In this document: positions 1 through 9,023 of the stretch, piece after piece
Position numbering within the stretch: the first letter of the stretch is position 1
How the letters are laid out: each line of letters begins with the position of its first letter
Origin: Chryseobacterium sp. E1
Lineage (GTDB): Bacteria; Bacteroidota; Bacteroidia; Flavobacteriales; Weeksellaceae
Direction: 5' to 3'
DNA length: 64,000 bases
Assembly (NCBI GenBank): GCA_019203745.1
Contig: CP078104.1
Location: 3,720,001-3,784,000, forward strand
Translations under genes and position numbers: made by a program
The notes under the pieces: model-generated
What the model saw: the letters and a program-made list of their open reading frames with translations, nothing else
Databases searched by the model: none
What the model was told of the DNA's origin: nothing

Positions 1-459
1 ACCGGTTATCCGTATTACAGCACTTTTAAAGTAGATCAGTATCAATACGGTGGAATTAATTTTCTGGTAGATTATCCAAAGGAAAAAAATACCTTAAAAG
101 TGAGATCGGTTTTCTGGTCAATAATCAGAATGATAATATTCTTCAGGGATATTATATCAGTACAAAAAACTTTCAGGAGAGTGATCATCTTATGGCCAGC
201 CTGAAGAAAAAAATATGGCCAGCCCACAGTCATATCCGTTGCAACTGATGCATGGCCCTACTCAGGATATTACTGGAAGAATACCAGAGACGGTTTTGAT
301 ATCTTACTGGAACAGATCAGAAATAAGATGATCACAGGTCAGAAAGAAACAAAAGGATTTGAAACCAATCTGTATTTTGTGAAAAGCGGCATCCGTTACG
401 GGAATATGAAAGACCGTGAAACCGTTTTACAAAGTTTTATAACCAGTCATGAACAATAA
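1..459 (+). CDS. Unrecognised protein, 3' part only
   Basis: The gene enters from the left edge, so its start is missing. The readable product is about 150 residues rich in Tyr, Gly and Asn. It ends in a stretch containing ATDAWPYSGYYWKNTRDG, then FETNLYFVKSGIRYGNM, and stops at a TAA six bases before the next ATG. The frame changes near 100-115 and returns near 215-225, so no single frame is open throughout. I recognise no family or catalytic motif. Its tight spacing to the downstream lipoprotein gene suggests one transcript. Confidence 0.5.
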
Positions 460-464
460 ATAAT

Positions 465-1176
465 ATGAAACAGTTAAAATATATCCTGATACCGGCAATC
501 TGCGTGGGAATGGCATCATGCAGCCCGAAGGAAAAAAAAGAATGATACTCACACTGTGATAGAAACCAAATCTGCGGCCGCAATTTCAGATCTGGCATCA
601 CTCGGCATGGGAGAAAATATCAATGATATCTTAAAATCCGGAGGATGGGCAGTGAAAGATACTGTACAGGCTGATGATATAACCTTAATGGGTAACGAAA
701 GATTAGCTTTTGCTTCCGGAAAGCTGATGAAGTACAATGGAGCCAGTCTGGAAGGAAAAAATGACTACAATACCAATAAAGTTATTTTTCATTACGGAAA
801 AGTAGAGAAAGAATTTGGGCCGATTGCTAACGAAAAAAATGAAGAACTGGGAATGTACCAGCTCAATATCTATTCCGAACCGCAAACAAAAGCCCTTTTT
901 GAAAACCTGAAAAAAAACCTTCAGAAACCGGTTTTCACAACTGTTCATGAAAGCTTTGATGCTGAAGTGAAAGACAACAATATCATCCCGACTCAAAATA
1001 AATTCATACAGGAAGTTGCCATCTGGAAAGTCAAAGATCTGGTGTATTACTATTGTGAAACAAAGATAGAAAACAAGCCGGAGGAGTACAGATGCAATAT
1101 GTTTGTTTTTAAAAACCGTGAATGGGTAAACCTCTTGCAGGGATCAGGATATCCTGACCTCAATAAAATCCCTTAA
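465..1176 (+). CDS. Predicted lipoprotein of unknown function
   Basis: The N-terminus (MKQLKYILIPAICVGMASC) is a short basic and hydrophobic signal peptide ending in a lipobox, so the product should be a periplasm-facing or surface lipoprotein of about 237 residues. The mature part contains GMGENINDILKSGGW and a Tyr/Glu-rich C-terminal half. I recognise no family. The frame changes in an A8 tract at 532-539, where one A is extra or two are missing. Joining the two frames there gives a continuous protein from ATG 465 to TAA 1176. It begins a run of envelope-type genes on this strand. Confidence 0.6.
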
Positions 1177-1216
1177 ATCAAATAAAAAAACATTTTTAGA
1201 AAAGATAAAGATTCCT

Positions 1217-1986
1217 ATGCAGCAGCCTTATTATGTAATAGATTTCAGTGCCTCAGCATGTATGCTGGAGATCAGGATCAACGATTATCCGGTCATCCAT
1301 ATGAATATTCCGAACCAGATTTCCACGATGATCCCCATCAACTATGCCATTCTGGAAAGCGGAGAGCAGAAGATTACCGCCAGTATCTTACCTGTTGCCG
1401 GACAGACAGAAATTGATAAGCAGGCCGGATTGAAATTCAATATCAAACTTTTTGACGTTACCAATAATTTTGTATTTGACAGCCAGTTTGGAGACTATCA
1501 GTCAAAACCCGTTGAGAATGAAAAGTTACCCGTTATAAGATACGACAGTACCTTTAAGGCGGAAGTTCCTTATCAGCTTAAGGCATGGCAGGACGGTATC
1601 AATCTTAAAGATCTTAAAAACTGCAGGAAAAGCTGGAATCAGCGTATGAAAAGATCATCAGGGTCATTCAGAATAAAAAATATGATGAGTATCAAAAGAT
1701 GATCTCCCGGAGAGAAGAAAACATGGCAGCATCTATGTACCTTTCAAAAGGAGAATCAGAGGGGAGATTTAAAGAACTGCTTCAGGAATTCAGTTCAGGA
1801 ATGGAAATACAGCCCGTTCCCCAGGATGCCGTAATGTTCCTGCATGCAGACAACAGAACCGCTGTTCTGAAAAGACTCAACGGGGATGCTGCATTATATC
1901 TTGTAGATCCTAAAACCAGAGAAGAGCTGATGCTGGACATCACTTTTTATATTCCTGCCGGAAAAAATGAATTTGAAATTATATAG
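1217..1986 (+). CDS. Unrecognised soluble protein
   Basis: About 256 residues with no signal peptide or membrane segment. The N-terminal two thirds are beta-rich (PYYVIDFSASACMLEIRIND; later KFNIKLFDVTNNFVFDSQFG). The rest begins with a charged helical stretch (KLQEKLESAYEKIIRVIQN). The frame breaks in an A5 tract at 1616-1620. Adding one A joins the beta-rich part to the helical part and then to the tail containing MAASMYLSKGESEGRFKELL. It lies between a lipoprotein and a DUF3592-like membrane protein. I cannot assign a function. Confidence 0.55.
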
Positions 1987-2010
1987 CGTCCCGGATTATA
2001 TCTTGAACAT

Positions 2011-2666
2011 ATGACTGTTTTCGGATACTTCATTTTAGCTGTAGTTCTTTTCTCATTATATATAGCATACAGGATTTTTGAAAAAATTTCAAAACAAAGA
2101 AATGCTGAAAAAGGAGATGCAGGCATTCTGGAAAAAGGTGTTGTCCTGCTTTTTATCTGTCTTTTGACTGTTGGTATCAATTCTCTGGCAGGCGTCCTGT
2201 CCTATACCTACTTTTGGGAGAAAGCCTACAGGGCAGCCAACGAAAATAAATACGAAGCTATCGTTGTAGGGTATAAAAAAGAAACCGTAAAAAATCAGAA
2301 TTTTAAAAATTCCACTTATGATGCTAAAGTGGTTTATTTTCCGGAAGTGAAGTATACAGATTCGAAAGGAAAGGAGGTGATCAAAACCGTAGACGTTACA
2401 GATAATCAGCCTCCGGTAATAGGAGAACGGCTGAAGATTACCGCCGGCGCATCTAAAGACAGTGCCAATTCCATAGAACTGAATTGGGTTTTCTTTATTT
2501 TCGGAGGAGTTTTTACAGGAATCACAGCATTTTTGCAAGTCTGCTGGCTACTTACAGTACAAAGTTGACCTTCAAAAGAAGACTAAACATATCTTCATAC
2601 ATTGCAGGTCTCATAGTGCTGATTAATATAATGTGTGTCATTCTAATTTATCTTAAACAACAATAA
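2011..2666 (+). CDS. DUF3592-like membrane protein
   Basis: About 218 residues. Hydrophobic segments lie near residues 3-20 and 48-70, followed by a beta-rich extracytoplasmic stretch (YEAIVVGYKKETVK, then VVYFPEVKYTDSKGKEV) and two more hydrophobic segments near 155-175 and 198-216. A strand-rich domain with a 'V.Y.D..G.E' pattern between membrane helices resembles DUF3592. That assignment is by eye only. The frame breaks in a T run near 2530-2534; adding one T restores the third membrane segment (TAFFASLLATYS). The gene directly precedes the GIDE and LemA genes. Confidence 0.5.
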
Positions 2667-2692
2667 TTCAGGCAGCATTCATTAATAAAATG

Positions 2693-2700
2693 TATTTTTG
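2693..2700 (+). promoter_or_regulatory. Candidate -7 element (TATTTTTG)
   Basis: An exact match to the Bacteroidota -7 consensus TAnnTTTG, 43 bases before the ATG of the GIDE-domain gene. It lies in the short gap after the DUF3592-like gene, so GIDE-LemA may have its own promoter. No clear -33 element was seen. Confidence 0.35.
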
Positions 2701-2743
2701 GATGAAAAACCAAAGCACAATGCAGGGAAAACAATAACAAAAC

Positions 2744-3523
2744 ATGGAGAATATTAGAAAAAAATCATATATAGGCTATGGGATTTTGGGAGCGATTGTG
2801 TTTTGTTTTCTTTATTTTATACTGTGGACTATTTTTAAAGAAAAAATGCCGCTGCATAGATACCTCTATGAAATTTCCAATAATTATGACGCATACGCAG
2901 AAAAAGCAATCATCATCCTTCCCTGATCTTTTTGTCTTTATTTTTCTTACTTTGATGAGACCAACTTCTGCAAAGAGATTTTTAAGATTGCAGGCATCTC
3001 TTCCCACCTCCAAAATAAAATCTCTGGCAAAAGGGATTGTAGAAGTTGAAGGAACCCTGATCATGAAAGAGCCTTTATCTTCACCGGTTGATCATGAAAT
3101 ATGCATCGGATATTATTATACCATAGAAGATATTGACAGGGATTCTGACGGAAAACTTTCTTACAGAACCATTCACAGGGAAACCCGATGCAACCCTTTC
3201 AGCATAAAAGACGAGACGGGAACCATTGATATTGAGCCGGAAGGAATAGAGCTTGTTTTGCTTGGAGAAACCAATGTAAGCAGCAGCAATAATAAAAGAT
3301 ACACCGAAACCCTGCTAAAAGACGGACAAAAATGCTGCTGGTTGGGTACGCAGATGCTAAAAACGGTGTGCCTTTCATCAGAAAAGATGACCATTATAAA
3401 ATCCTCGGAGTGACTTCATCATCAGGAATCACCGTATGGAATAAATATCAGCCGCTGCTGAGGTCTTTCATGGTTACCTGTTCAATAATCCTTTTAATTA
3501 TCATTTATATACTCATACAATAA
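2744..3523 (+). CDS. GIDE/BAM-domain membrane protein
   Basis: About 260 residues: an N-terminal membrane helix (residues about 9-30), a second hydrophobic stretch near 58-75, a soluble GIDE (BAM) domain, and a C-terminal membrane helix near 240-258. GIDE features include SLAKGIVEVEGTLI, PLSSPVDHEICIGYYYTIED, NPFSIKDETGTIDIEPEGIE and a Tyr-rich pair of strands. The family is known from the eukaryotic mitochondrial ligase MULAN/MAPL; the bacterial form lacks the RING finger, as here. Two frame breaks fall between about 2880 and 2950 and one near 3345. The stop overlaps the lemA start (TAATG), so the two are co-translated. The molecular role is unknown. Confidence 0.7.
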
Positions 3524-4081
3524 TGAATCAGACTGTTGCCATCATATTACTCATCCTTTTAGGCGTAGTGATTATAAGTTTTTGATCAATTTATATAACA
3601 AGCTGGTCATGCTGAAATTTAACGTTGATAAAGCTTATGGCAATATTGACGTTGTTTTAAAGCAGCGTGCAGATGAAATTCGAACCTTGTCAATGTAGCG
3701 AAGCACTTTATGAATTATGAAGAAAACCTGCTTGCCCGTCTTACGGAACTCAGAACTTCATATAACCAGACAGCCGATGCCGATAAAAGGACTGAGCTTG
3801 CTAATGAAACTTCAAAAGCCTTGTCATCATTCTTTGCCGTTTCCGAGAATTATCCCGAACTGAAATCAAGCAACAATTTTCTGGAGCTGCAGAAAAGAAT
3901 CTCCGAGCTGGAAAACAAAATTGCAGACAGAAGAGAGTTTTTTAACGACAGTGTCAATCTTTATAACATCGGAATTCATGAATTCCCTAATGTAATACTG
4001 GCCAAAATGCTGGGCTATAAAGACAAGACCTTACTGGAAATAACAAACGCTGAAAAACACTATGACGGAGTTCAGTTTTAA
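3523..4081 (+). CDS. lemA: LemA family protein
   Basis: About 186 residues with one N-terminal membrane anchor (TVAIILLILLGVVIIS) followed by the LemA helical domain. The family signatures are clear: INLYNKLVMLKFNVDKAYGN, then LKQRADEIPNLV, ENFL-type NNFLELQKRI, IADRREFFNDSVNLYN and FPNVILAKMLGY. LemA proteins occur widely in bacteria, sit in the membrane with the helical domain outside, and have no settled function. Breaks near 3583 (after IISF) and 3682 (ATTC[C]GAAC, restoring IPNLV) are each repaired by one base. The ATG overlaps the GIDE stop, and the 3' end overlaps the next gene by 20 bases. Confidence 0.85.
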
Positions 4082-4445
4082 TACCTTCTTCGGACTCGAA
4101 ACAGAAATCACGGAGCATCCTGAAATGGTGATATTCGGGGCTATGTTTCTTCCGTTGCTGTTGTTTATCCCTGCAGCTGTCATCGGTTGGATATTCAGGA
4201 AGCTTAAGTTCAATATGTATATCATCCATGTATTGATGTATACCTTACTGTTTACTTTTGTATTGGGTGCTCTTACCATATTTGTACTTTATTTTATTAC
4301 AGATAAGAACGGAATAAAATTAGCCTATTGCTGGCTTACCGTAATGATCGGGATGTTTATTTTCAGCATGATCAATGCCAATACCATTACCAAAATGTTC
4401 ACCGATTGGTCAAAGATTATTAAGGATAAGGAGGGAAGTAAATAG
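4062..4445 (+). CDS. Small polytopic membrane protein after lemA
   Basis: 127 residues in one intact frame. There are three or four membrane segments: roughly residues 22-45, 52-80 (MYIIHVLMYTLLFTFVLGAL) and 85-108. The charged C-terminus ends IIKDKEGSK. It starts inside the last 20 bases of lemA, so translational coupling with LemA and GIDE is likely. I recognise no family. Its stop codon lies inside a heptanucleotide tandem repeat. Confidence 0.65.
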   Translation: MTEFSFNTFFGLETEITEHPEMVIFGAMFLPLLLFIPAAVIGWIFRKLKFNMYIIHVLMYTLLFTFVLGALTIFVLYFITDKNGIKLAYCWLTVMIGMFIFSMINANTITKMFTDWSKIIKDKEGSK

Positions 4446-4494
4446 GTAATAGGTAATAGGTAATAGGTAATAGGTAATAGGTAATAGGTAGTAG
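4441..4494 (+). repeat. Heptanucleotide tandem repeat (AATAGGT)7
   Basis: Seven perfect copies of the 7-base unit AATAGGT run from 4441 to 4489, followed by a degenerate copy (AGTAGG). The first unit supplies the TAG stop codon of the preceding membrane-protein gene. Because the period is not a multiple of three, the array puts TAG or TAA in all three forward frames, so length change cannot extend the upstream protein. Confidence 0.9.
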
Positions 4495-4580
4495 GAAAAT
4501 ACACTTTCTTTATTGATGAGCTTCACTTACAGGTTTGTTGATGGATATTCAAAAGAAAAGAAACAGCTTTAAAAAGAATT

Positions 4581-4617
4581 AAAAAGCCGGTCTCCAAAAA
4601 TAGAAGACCGGCTTTTT
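4581..4617. terminator. Bidirectional terminator
   Basis: A 13-bp perfect stem: AAAAAGCCGGTCT (4581-4593) pairs with AGACCGGCTTTTT (4605-4617). A/T runs on both sides serve the + strand envelope cluster and the convergent - strand nuclease gene. Confidence 0.85.
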
Positions 4618-4632
4618 ATATTGAAATACATA

Positions 4633-6423
4633 TTATTTTACCAAAAACTGCATCGTAGCATGATCCAGTTTCAGAATATAAATTCCCTGACCCAGATTTC
4701 CGGTTTTAATAGAGTTACCATTTCTGAATGGCTGATCAATTGTTTGTAAAACCTTACCCTGAAGTGTATAGATTTCAGCTTTTTTACACTCTGAAGATCG
4801 CCTTTTACAAAGATTTCCTGATTTGTAACCGGGTTTGGTGAAATTTTAAAACTCTTTGTTGCTTCCGGAGAAATGCTTTGAGCCTGTCTTGCCGAAGATT
4901 CAGAATAGCATGTCCACGAAAGGTCATCAATAGCCACTCTGTTGGTTGATGAGTTGTTCACCAGGCTCACCGTTACATTTCCTGAAACATTGATATTGCT
5001 GATCGTTGTAGTTGTTGCTGAGGTGCTGTATGGAACCGTTCCCACTGTAGTTCCGTTCACTTTCACATCAAAAGTTCCGTTGCTTCCCGAAAACTTCATT
5101 TGAGTAGTTACCGTTAAAGAACCGATACCATTGGAAGAACTTCCTGATGTTAAAGAACCGTTTCTTACCGTAATGGCTTTATTATTGATCGTCTGATCTG
5201 TCCTTGCATCCGTTGCCGTCCATGAGATACCGCCGTTGCTCCAGGTTCTTGTTGTATAGGAAGCGCTGGTTGCGGGGATCGTCTCAAAATTTTCATTCGT
5301 ACATCCTGTAGACGGAGTTGTAGTACTTCCTGCATTGGTGGTCCCTGAAACAGTTGAACTGTTCGATGAAGAATTTCCGGCAGCATCTTTAGCTACTATA
5401 TATAAAAACTGTAGGTTGTGGAAGAGCTGAGTCCTGAAACTGTTGTAGAGGCTGTACTTACCGTTGCTTTAAGGCTTCCGTTCATATACACATCATAAGC
5501 CGTTACTCCTACATTATCCGTAGACGCATTCCAGGCAAGAGAAATGCTGTTGGATGTCTTTCCTGAAATATTTAAGCCGGTAGCCGTTGTCGGAGCCTGC
5601 GTATCACCTGAAGGCTGCTGGGAACCCCAGATAAGATTAACATAATTGGGATTGTCAATAAACGGATTCCTGTTTCCCTGATACGTATAAGACGCATTAT
5701 TCCTTCTGATCTCAGCCTGAGAAACCGGATCCTGATTGTGCCAGGCCAGAAGAACATTCAGCTCCCAGGTCTGTAATCCCGGAAAAGCAGAACTCCCCAG
5801 CATATTTCCTGAAGTGAATGAAGAAAGCTTACTCTGATAACGGGTCACAAAATAGAAGATCATACGGGCTACATCCCCTTTAAACTCATCGATCGGCTCA
5901 AAAACCGTTCCTGAATATCCGGAAGATGCAGAAGATCCAAGTTTAGAACCGTTTTTGGAGGTAAATGTTGCGCTGGCAACCTTCCCGAAAGGATAATTAC
6001 TCCTCATTCCATTGACCTTTCCGTCAGTGGCCCTGATAAAATGAATATCTGAAACCATTGGAGAAGATTGATTGAACAGGCTTTGAGGGATCACATGCTC
6101 TCTGTTGTAGCAATTGCCTTCCGTAGAATACGTTCCGCACTGGTTGCTTCCGGGAGTGTAATTATAAGGATCGGCACCTGCAGGTTTTTCAGAATATATA
6201 TCAAGAATAGATCCGTCGTTTTCGTAATCTTTATCAATATCAGTAGTTTTATAGGCCGTCCATAGTCCGCTATAACCTTTGTCCTGATGTCCGCTGGTAA
6301 TAATGCTGCTCAATGCAGTTTTCAGTGCTGCGCCGCTTAATCCGCTGGCAGAATTGTAGTATCCTGCAGGAGCCTGTGCATGGGCAAGTCCCGCAAATAC
6401 AGAGAATAAGATGATTTTTTCAT
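4633..6423 (-). CDS. Secreted endonuclease I family protein with FnIII and T9SS domains
   Basis: About 597 residues. A signal peptide (ILFSVFAGLAHAQA) is followed by an endonuclease I (EndA/NucM) domain, with the active-site stretch NCYNREHVIPQSLF and then SDIHFIRATDGKVNGMRSNY. Next come a fibronectin type III domain (SISLAWNASTDNVGVTAYDV), a beta-sandwich region and a T9SS type A C-terminal sorting domain (ISPNPVTNQEIFVKGDL). It should cleave nucleic acid outside the cell. Breaks lie in the A run at the start (6414-6420), near 5397 and in an A run near 4790. The ATG at 6423 is chosen because it supplies the signal peptide. Confidence 0.85.
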
Positions 6424-6543
6424 ATCAATACAAGTTTCAGCAAGATTACTACATTTTTACGAATAAAAAATTACATTATCATTAATTTTGAATGTAGAAC
6501 ATTCTGTTTTATGGATATGTAGTCATTCATGAAACCCAACAAT

Positions 6544-6559
6544 GGTTTTAGCCAAAACC
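6544..6559. repeat. Short inverted repeat, GGTTTTAGCCAAAACC
   Basis: A perfect 6-bp inverted repeat with an AGCC loop in the gap between the nuclease and DUF4136 genes. It shares the core TTTAGCC with the two palindromes near 7829-7880 and may be a degenerate member of the same family. Confidence 0.35.
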
Positions 6560-6606
6560 TGACACAACATAAACATTACCAATATCCTCACCCATATAAA
6601 CCCAAA

Positions 6607-6633
6607 CAAAAACCGGTACAAAAATGCACCGGT
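6607..6633 (-). terminator. Terminator of the DUF4136 gene
   Basis: Read on the minus strand, ACCGGTGCA pairs with TGTACCGGT (9 bp with one G-U pair) and is followed by TTTTTG. It lies 26 bases after the DUF4136 stop codon. Confidence 0.65.
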
Positions 6634-6658
6634 CTGTATATAATAATAGTCCTCAATT

Positions 6659-7185
6659 TTACTTTCTCTGTGGCGGATAGTTTTTCATGATCTCAGCCAT
6701 GATTTCAGGAATCTGTCTTTGCTTAGATCTTGGAGAATCTACAGAAATTCCGCTTCCGATACCCTGCCAAACCAGTTTGTTGGTTTTTGCGTCGATCAGG
6801 TCAACGATTAATGCGCCTTCATTATAATTGCTCGTCCATGTTCTGTTCATACCGACCCCCATCCGAAGGGCCCGCCCCATCCCCACATTCCGTAAGGAGA
6901 AGAACTTTGTATATCCGTAATTTTTTTATGATTTGCTTTTACGTTGATAATAAGATCAGGATTCTCTCCTGACTGAAGTCCTTTACTTTGAAGCTGTCTT
7001 GACAACTCATTCAGAACTCTGTCTTTATCAATATCATTCAGTTTAAGATCGTCAATTCTTATTTTATAAGTCTTATAAGAATTGAAATTGGCGGTTTCAG
7101 CATAGTCTGAACGTACCTGAAAAGGGCTACAAGAAGTGAGACCTAATGTAGCAGATGCCAACAAAATAAAAATATATTTTTTCAT
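6659..7185 (-). CDS. DUF4136-family lipoprotein
   Basis: About 175 residues. The signal peptide MKKYIFILLASATLGLTSC ends in a lipobox (Cys19). The mature part matches DUF4136: NFNSYKTYKIRID, then ELSRQLQSKGLQSGENPDLI near residues 65-85, a Gly/Trp/Pro-rich loop and a C-terminal LIVDLIDAKTNKLVWQG strand. It is probably an outer-membrane lipoprotein of unknown role. One frame break near 6860, in the Gly-rich loop, is repaired by a single base. It follows a DUF5522 gene on the same strand by 5 bases. Confidence 0.8.
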
Positions 7186-7190
7186 TTTAT

Positions 7191-7367
7191 TTATTTTTTT
7201 ATCATTTTTAATGAATGTATCAGTCTTTTATCGTACCCGTAAGGACAGTGCCTGCAGCCGCTTTTACAGCAATATCCTCTTTTCAGATGGAATTTTTCTG
7301 TAAAAACCTTGTATCCCTGTTCATTATAGTAAAAGTCTTCACCTTCTTTGATGTCATAATGGGCCAT
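7191..7367 (-). CDS. DUF5522-like cysteine-rich mini-protein
   Basis: 58 residues in one intact frame, ATG 7367 to TAA 7191. The core is FHLKRGYCCKSGCRHCPYGY with cysteines at positions 33, 34, 38 and 41. This is the pattern of DUF5522, small proteins common in Bacteroidota. The CC-x3-C-x2-C spacing suggests a metal or iron-sulphur site, but that is inference. It lies immediately upstream of the DUF4136 lipoprotein gene on the same strand, so the two are probably cotranscribed. Confidence 0.75.
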   Translation of the reverse strand: MAHYDIKEGEDFYYNEQGYKVFTEKFHLKRGYCCKSGCRHCPYGYDKRLIHSLKMIKK

Positions 7368-7394
7368 AAGTTAAACGCAAGTCAAAAAACTTTT

Positions 7395-7402
7395 TATATT
7401 TG
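7395..7402 (+). promoter_or_regulatory. Candidate -7 element (TATATTTG)
   Basis: Exact TAnnTTTG match just upstream of the HExxH mini-protein gene. The first ATG of that frame (7408) is only 6 bases away, so transcription would start on or just after it. The message may be leaderless or translation may begin slightly downstream. Confidence 0.4.
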
Positions 7403-7407
7403 TTACT

Positions 7408-7733
7408 ATGATAATTGTATGCCAAAAGCCATTAAAAAAACTAAAAATTAACGGCATAGCTCTCTTTCCCTTTATCTTCATTAGGAAACCCGAAGATAAG
7501 GAAAATAATATACTTATCAATCACGAAAAGATTCATTTACGACAGCAACTGGAAATGCTTATCATTTTTTTCTACATTTTCTACGTTATTGAGTATTATT
7601 ACTGGTTTTTCAAACTTAAAGACGGCTATCTCGCCTACAGAAGAATCTCATTCGAAAGAGAAGCCTATACCAATGAACATAATTTGACTTATCTCAAAAA
7701 AGAAAATTCTGGAACTTCAGGAAATATTTGTAG
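7408..7733 (+). CDS. Small HExxH-containing protein with a hydrophobic segment
   Basis: About 109 residues. INHEKIHLRQQLE carries HExxH (His39-Glu40, His43), followed by a hydrophobic stretch (LIIFFYIFYVIEYYYWFF, about 52-69) and then ISFEREAYTNE, whose acidic residues (about 83-85) could be a third metal ligand. The layout resembles a minimal zincin, but I cannot confirm activity. One base is missing in the A run at 7686-7691; restoring it gives the natural ending RKFWNFRKYL and a stop at 7733. The start is uncertain because ATG 7408 lies almost on the promoter; conserved sequence appears to begin at KINGIALFPF. Confidence 0.6.
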
Positions 7734-8059
7734 AAAGATTGAAAGATTAAAGATTGAAAGATTTTGTCGTTACAGAACTATTATCCTGCTTATAAATATA
7801 AGGACATCAATATCAACATCAATAGGGGCGGGCTTTAGCCCGGCCAAATAAATTAAAATATTCCATTGGCTTTAGCCAAACCTAAAAATGTGAACACAAC
7901 ATCACAAATAATTCCACAAATTTCATGAACATTTTATATGAAATAATTTACAATCATCTGTGTAAAACTGCAACATCTGTAGTTAAATGCCCAGTATTCC
8001 ATACAAAATTGCTGCATCGTCCAATATGATTTGGACAAAAACTATAACTAATCTTTTAC
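7734..8059. other. Gene-free gap with hairpin-type repeats
   Basis: No open frame is convincing here. The gap holds an imperfect direct repeat of GATTGAAAGATTAAAG near 7737-7765 and two palindromes sharing GGCTTTAGCC (7829-7842 and 7866-7879). The remainder is AT-rich sequence leading to the next promoter. Confidence 0.6.
7829..7879. repeat. Paired GGCTTTAGCC palindromes
   Basis: CGGGCTTTAGCCCG (7829-7842) and TTGGCTTTAGCCAA (7866-7879) share the 10-base core GGCTTTAGCC, 23 bases apart. Both can form 5-6 bp hairpins. Related sequence occurs at 6544-6559. These look like a small interspersed intergenic repeat. Confidence 0.5.
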
Positions 8060-8067
8060 TACTTTTG
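8060..8067 (+). promoter_or_regulatory. Candidate -7 element (TACTTTTG)
   Basis: Exact TAnnTTTG match 33 bases before the ATG of the PLP-dependent deaminase-like gene. A TTG at 8031-8033 is the nearest -33 candidate but is spaced rather far. Confidence 0.45.
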
Positions 8068-8100
8068 CAAAATAATCCATGGATAGTTTAAAAAACTAAA

Positions 8101-9008
8101 ATGCTATTACAATTCCCCACAGAACCTGTTCCGATTCAGGAAATCCCGATTCATAAAAATATCAGGGTTTTCATCAAAAGAGAAGACCTTATTCATCCTC
8201 AGATTTCTGGTAACAAATACTGGAAGCTTTTTTATAATGTCAATCATTATCTGGAAAAAATCCTGAGAAACCTTATATCATTACTTTCGGAGGGGCATTT
8301 TCCAATCATATTGCAGCGGTTTCTGCAGTAGGAAGCAAGGCAGGTATTCCGACTTTGGGAATAATAAGAGGAGAAGAACTGCAGCATAAATGGAGGGATA
8401 ATCCTACTTTACTTTTTGCAAAAAGAAACGGAATGAACCTGAAATTTGTCACCCGTGAAGAATACCGGCATAAAGAAAAATTGACTGAATTCCTGCAGCA
8501 CGAGTTCCCGGAGGCTTTAATTGTTCCGGAAGGAGGAACCAATGGAGAGGCGGTAGAAGGTGTGAAAATGATGCTGAACGAGCAAACAAAAGATTTTGAC
8601 TATCTTTGCACCGCAGTTGGAACCGGAGGTACCATTGCCGGAATTTCGAAATTTTGTGAAGACAATCAGAAAGTTATAGGATTTAAAGCTGTTGATGATG
8701 CTTCACTGGAAAATAAAATATTTGAATTAACTTTGAAACGGAATTTTGATCTAATAGATTCATGTTTTGGAGGTTATGGTAAAATAAGTGATGAAAATAT
8801 CCGTTTTATCAATGATTTCAAAGAGAAATACGATCTTCCTCTGGAACCGATTTATACAGGAAAGATGATGCAGAAGGTATTTGAGCTGATTGATGCAGAG
8901 TTTTTTCCTGAAAACAGCAGGGTTTTATGCTTTCATACAGGCGGATTGCAGGGAATTGAAGGCGCTAATCTGCTGTTAGAAAAACAGAATAGAAATTTAA
9001 TTATATAA
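8101..9008 (+). CDS. PLP-dependent ACC deaminase / D-cysteine desulfhydrase family enzyme
   Basis: About 302 residues of the tryptophan-synthase-beta fold. The N-terminal FIKREDLIHPQISGNKYWKL carries the PLP-binding lysine in GNK (about residue 39). It is followed by TFGGAFSNHIAA, which binds the substrate carboxylate, and TAVGTGGTIAG, the phosphate loop. Members deaminate 1-aminocyclopropane-1-carboxylate or desulfurate D-cysteine, releasing ammonia and a ketoacid or sulfide and pyruvate. Sequence by eye does not decide between them; D-cysteine desulfhydrase is the commoner activity. One frame break near 8258-8265 separates the lysine from the SNH motif. The glucosaminidase gene follows after 15 bases. 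Confidence 0.8.
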
Positions 9009-9023
9009 GTAAAATTGAAAAAC

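Noticed and set aside
4441..4494. Possible CRISPR array
   Set aside because: The repeats are 7 bases in direct tandem with no spacers, and no cas genes are present.
5165..5386. A separate minus-strand frame downstream of the nuclease domain
   Set aside because: It is the wrong frame of the same gene. The correct frame continues the nuclease protein into its T9SS domain.
7215..7451. A + strand frame over the DUF5522 gene
   Set aside because: The minus strand encodes a recognisable cysteine-motif protein in an intact frame; the + strand product has no family features.
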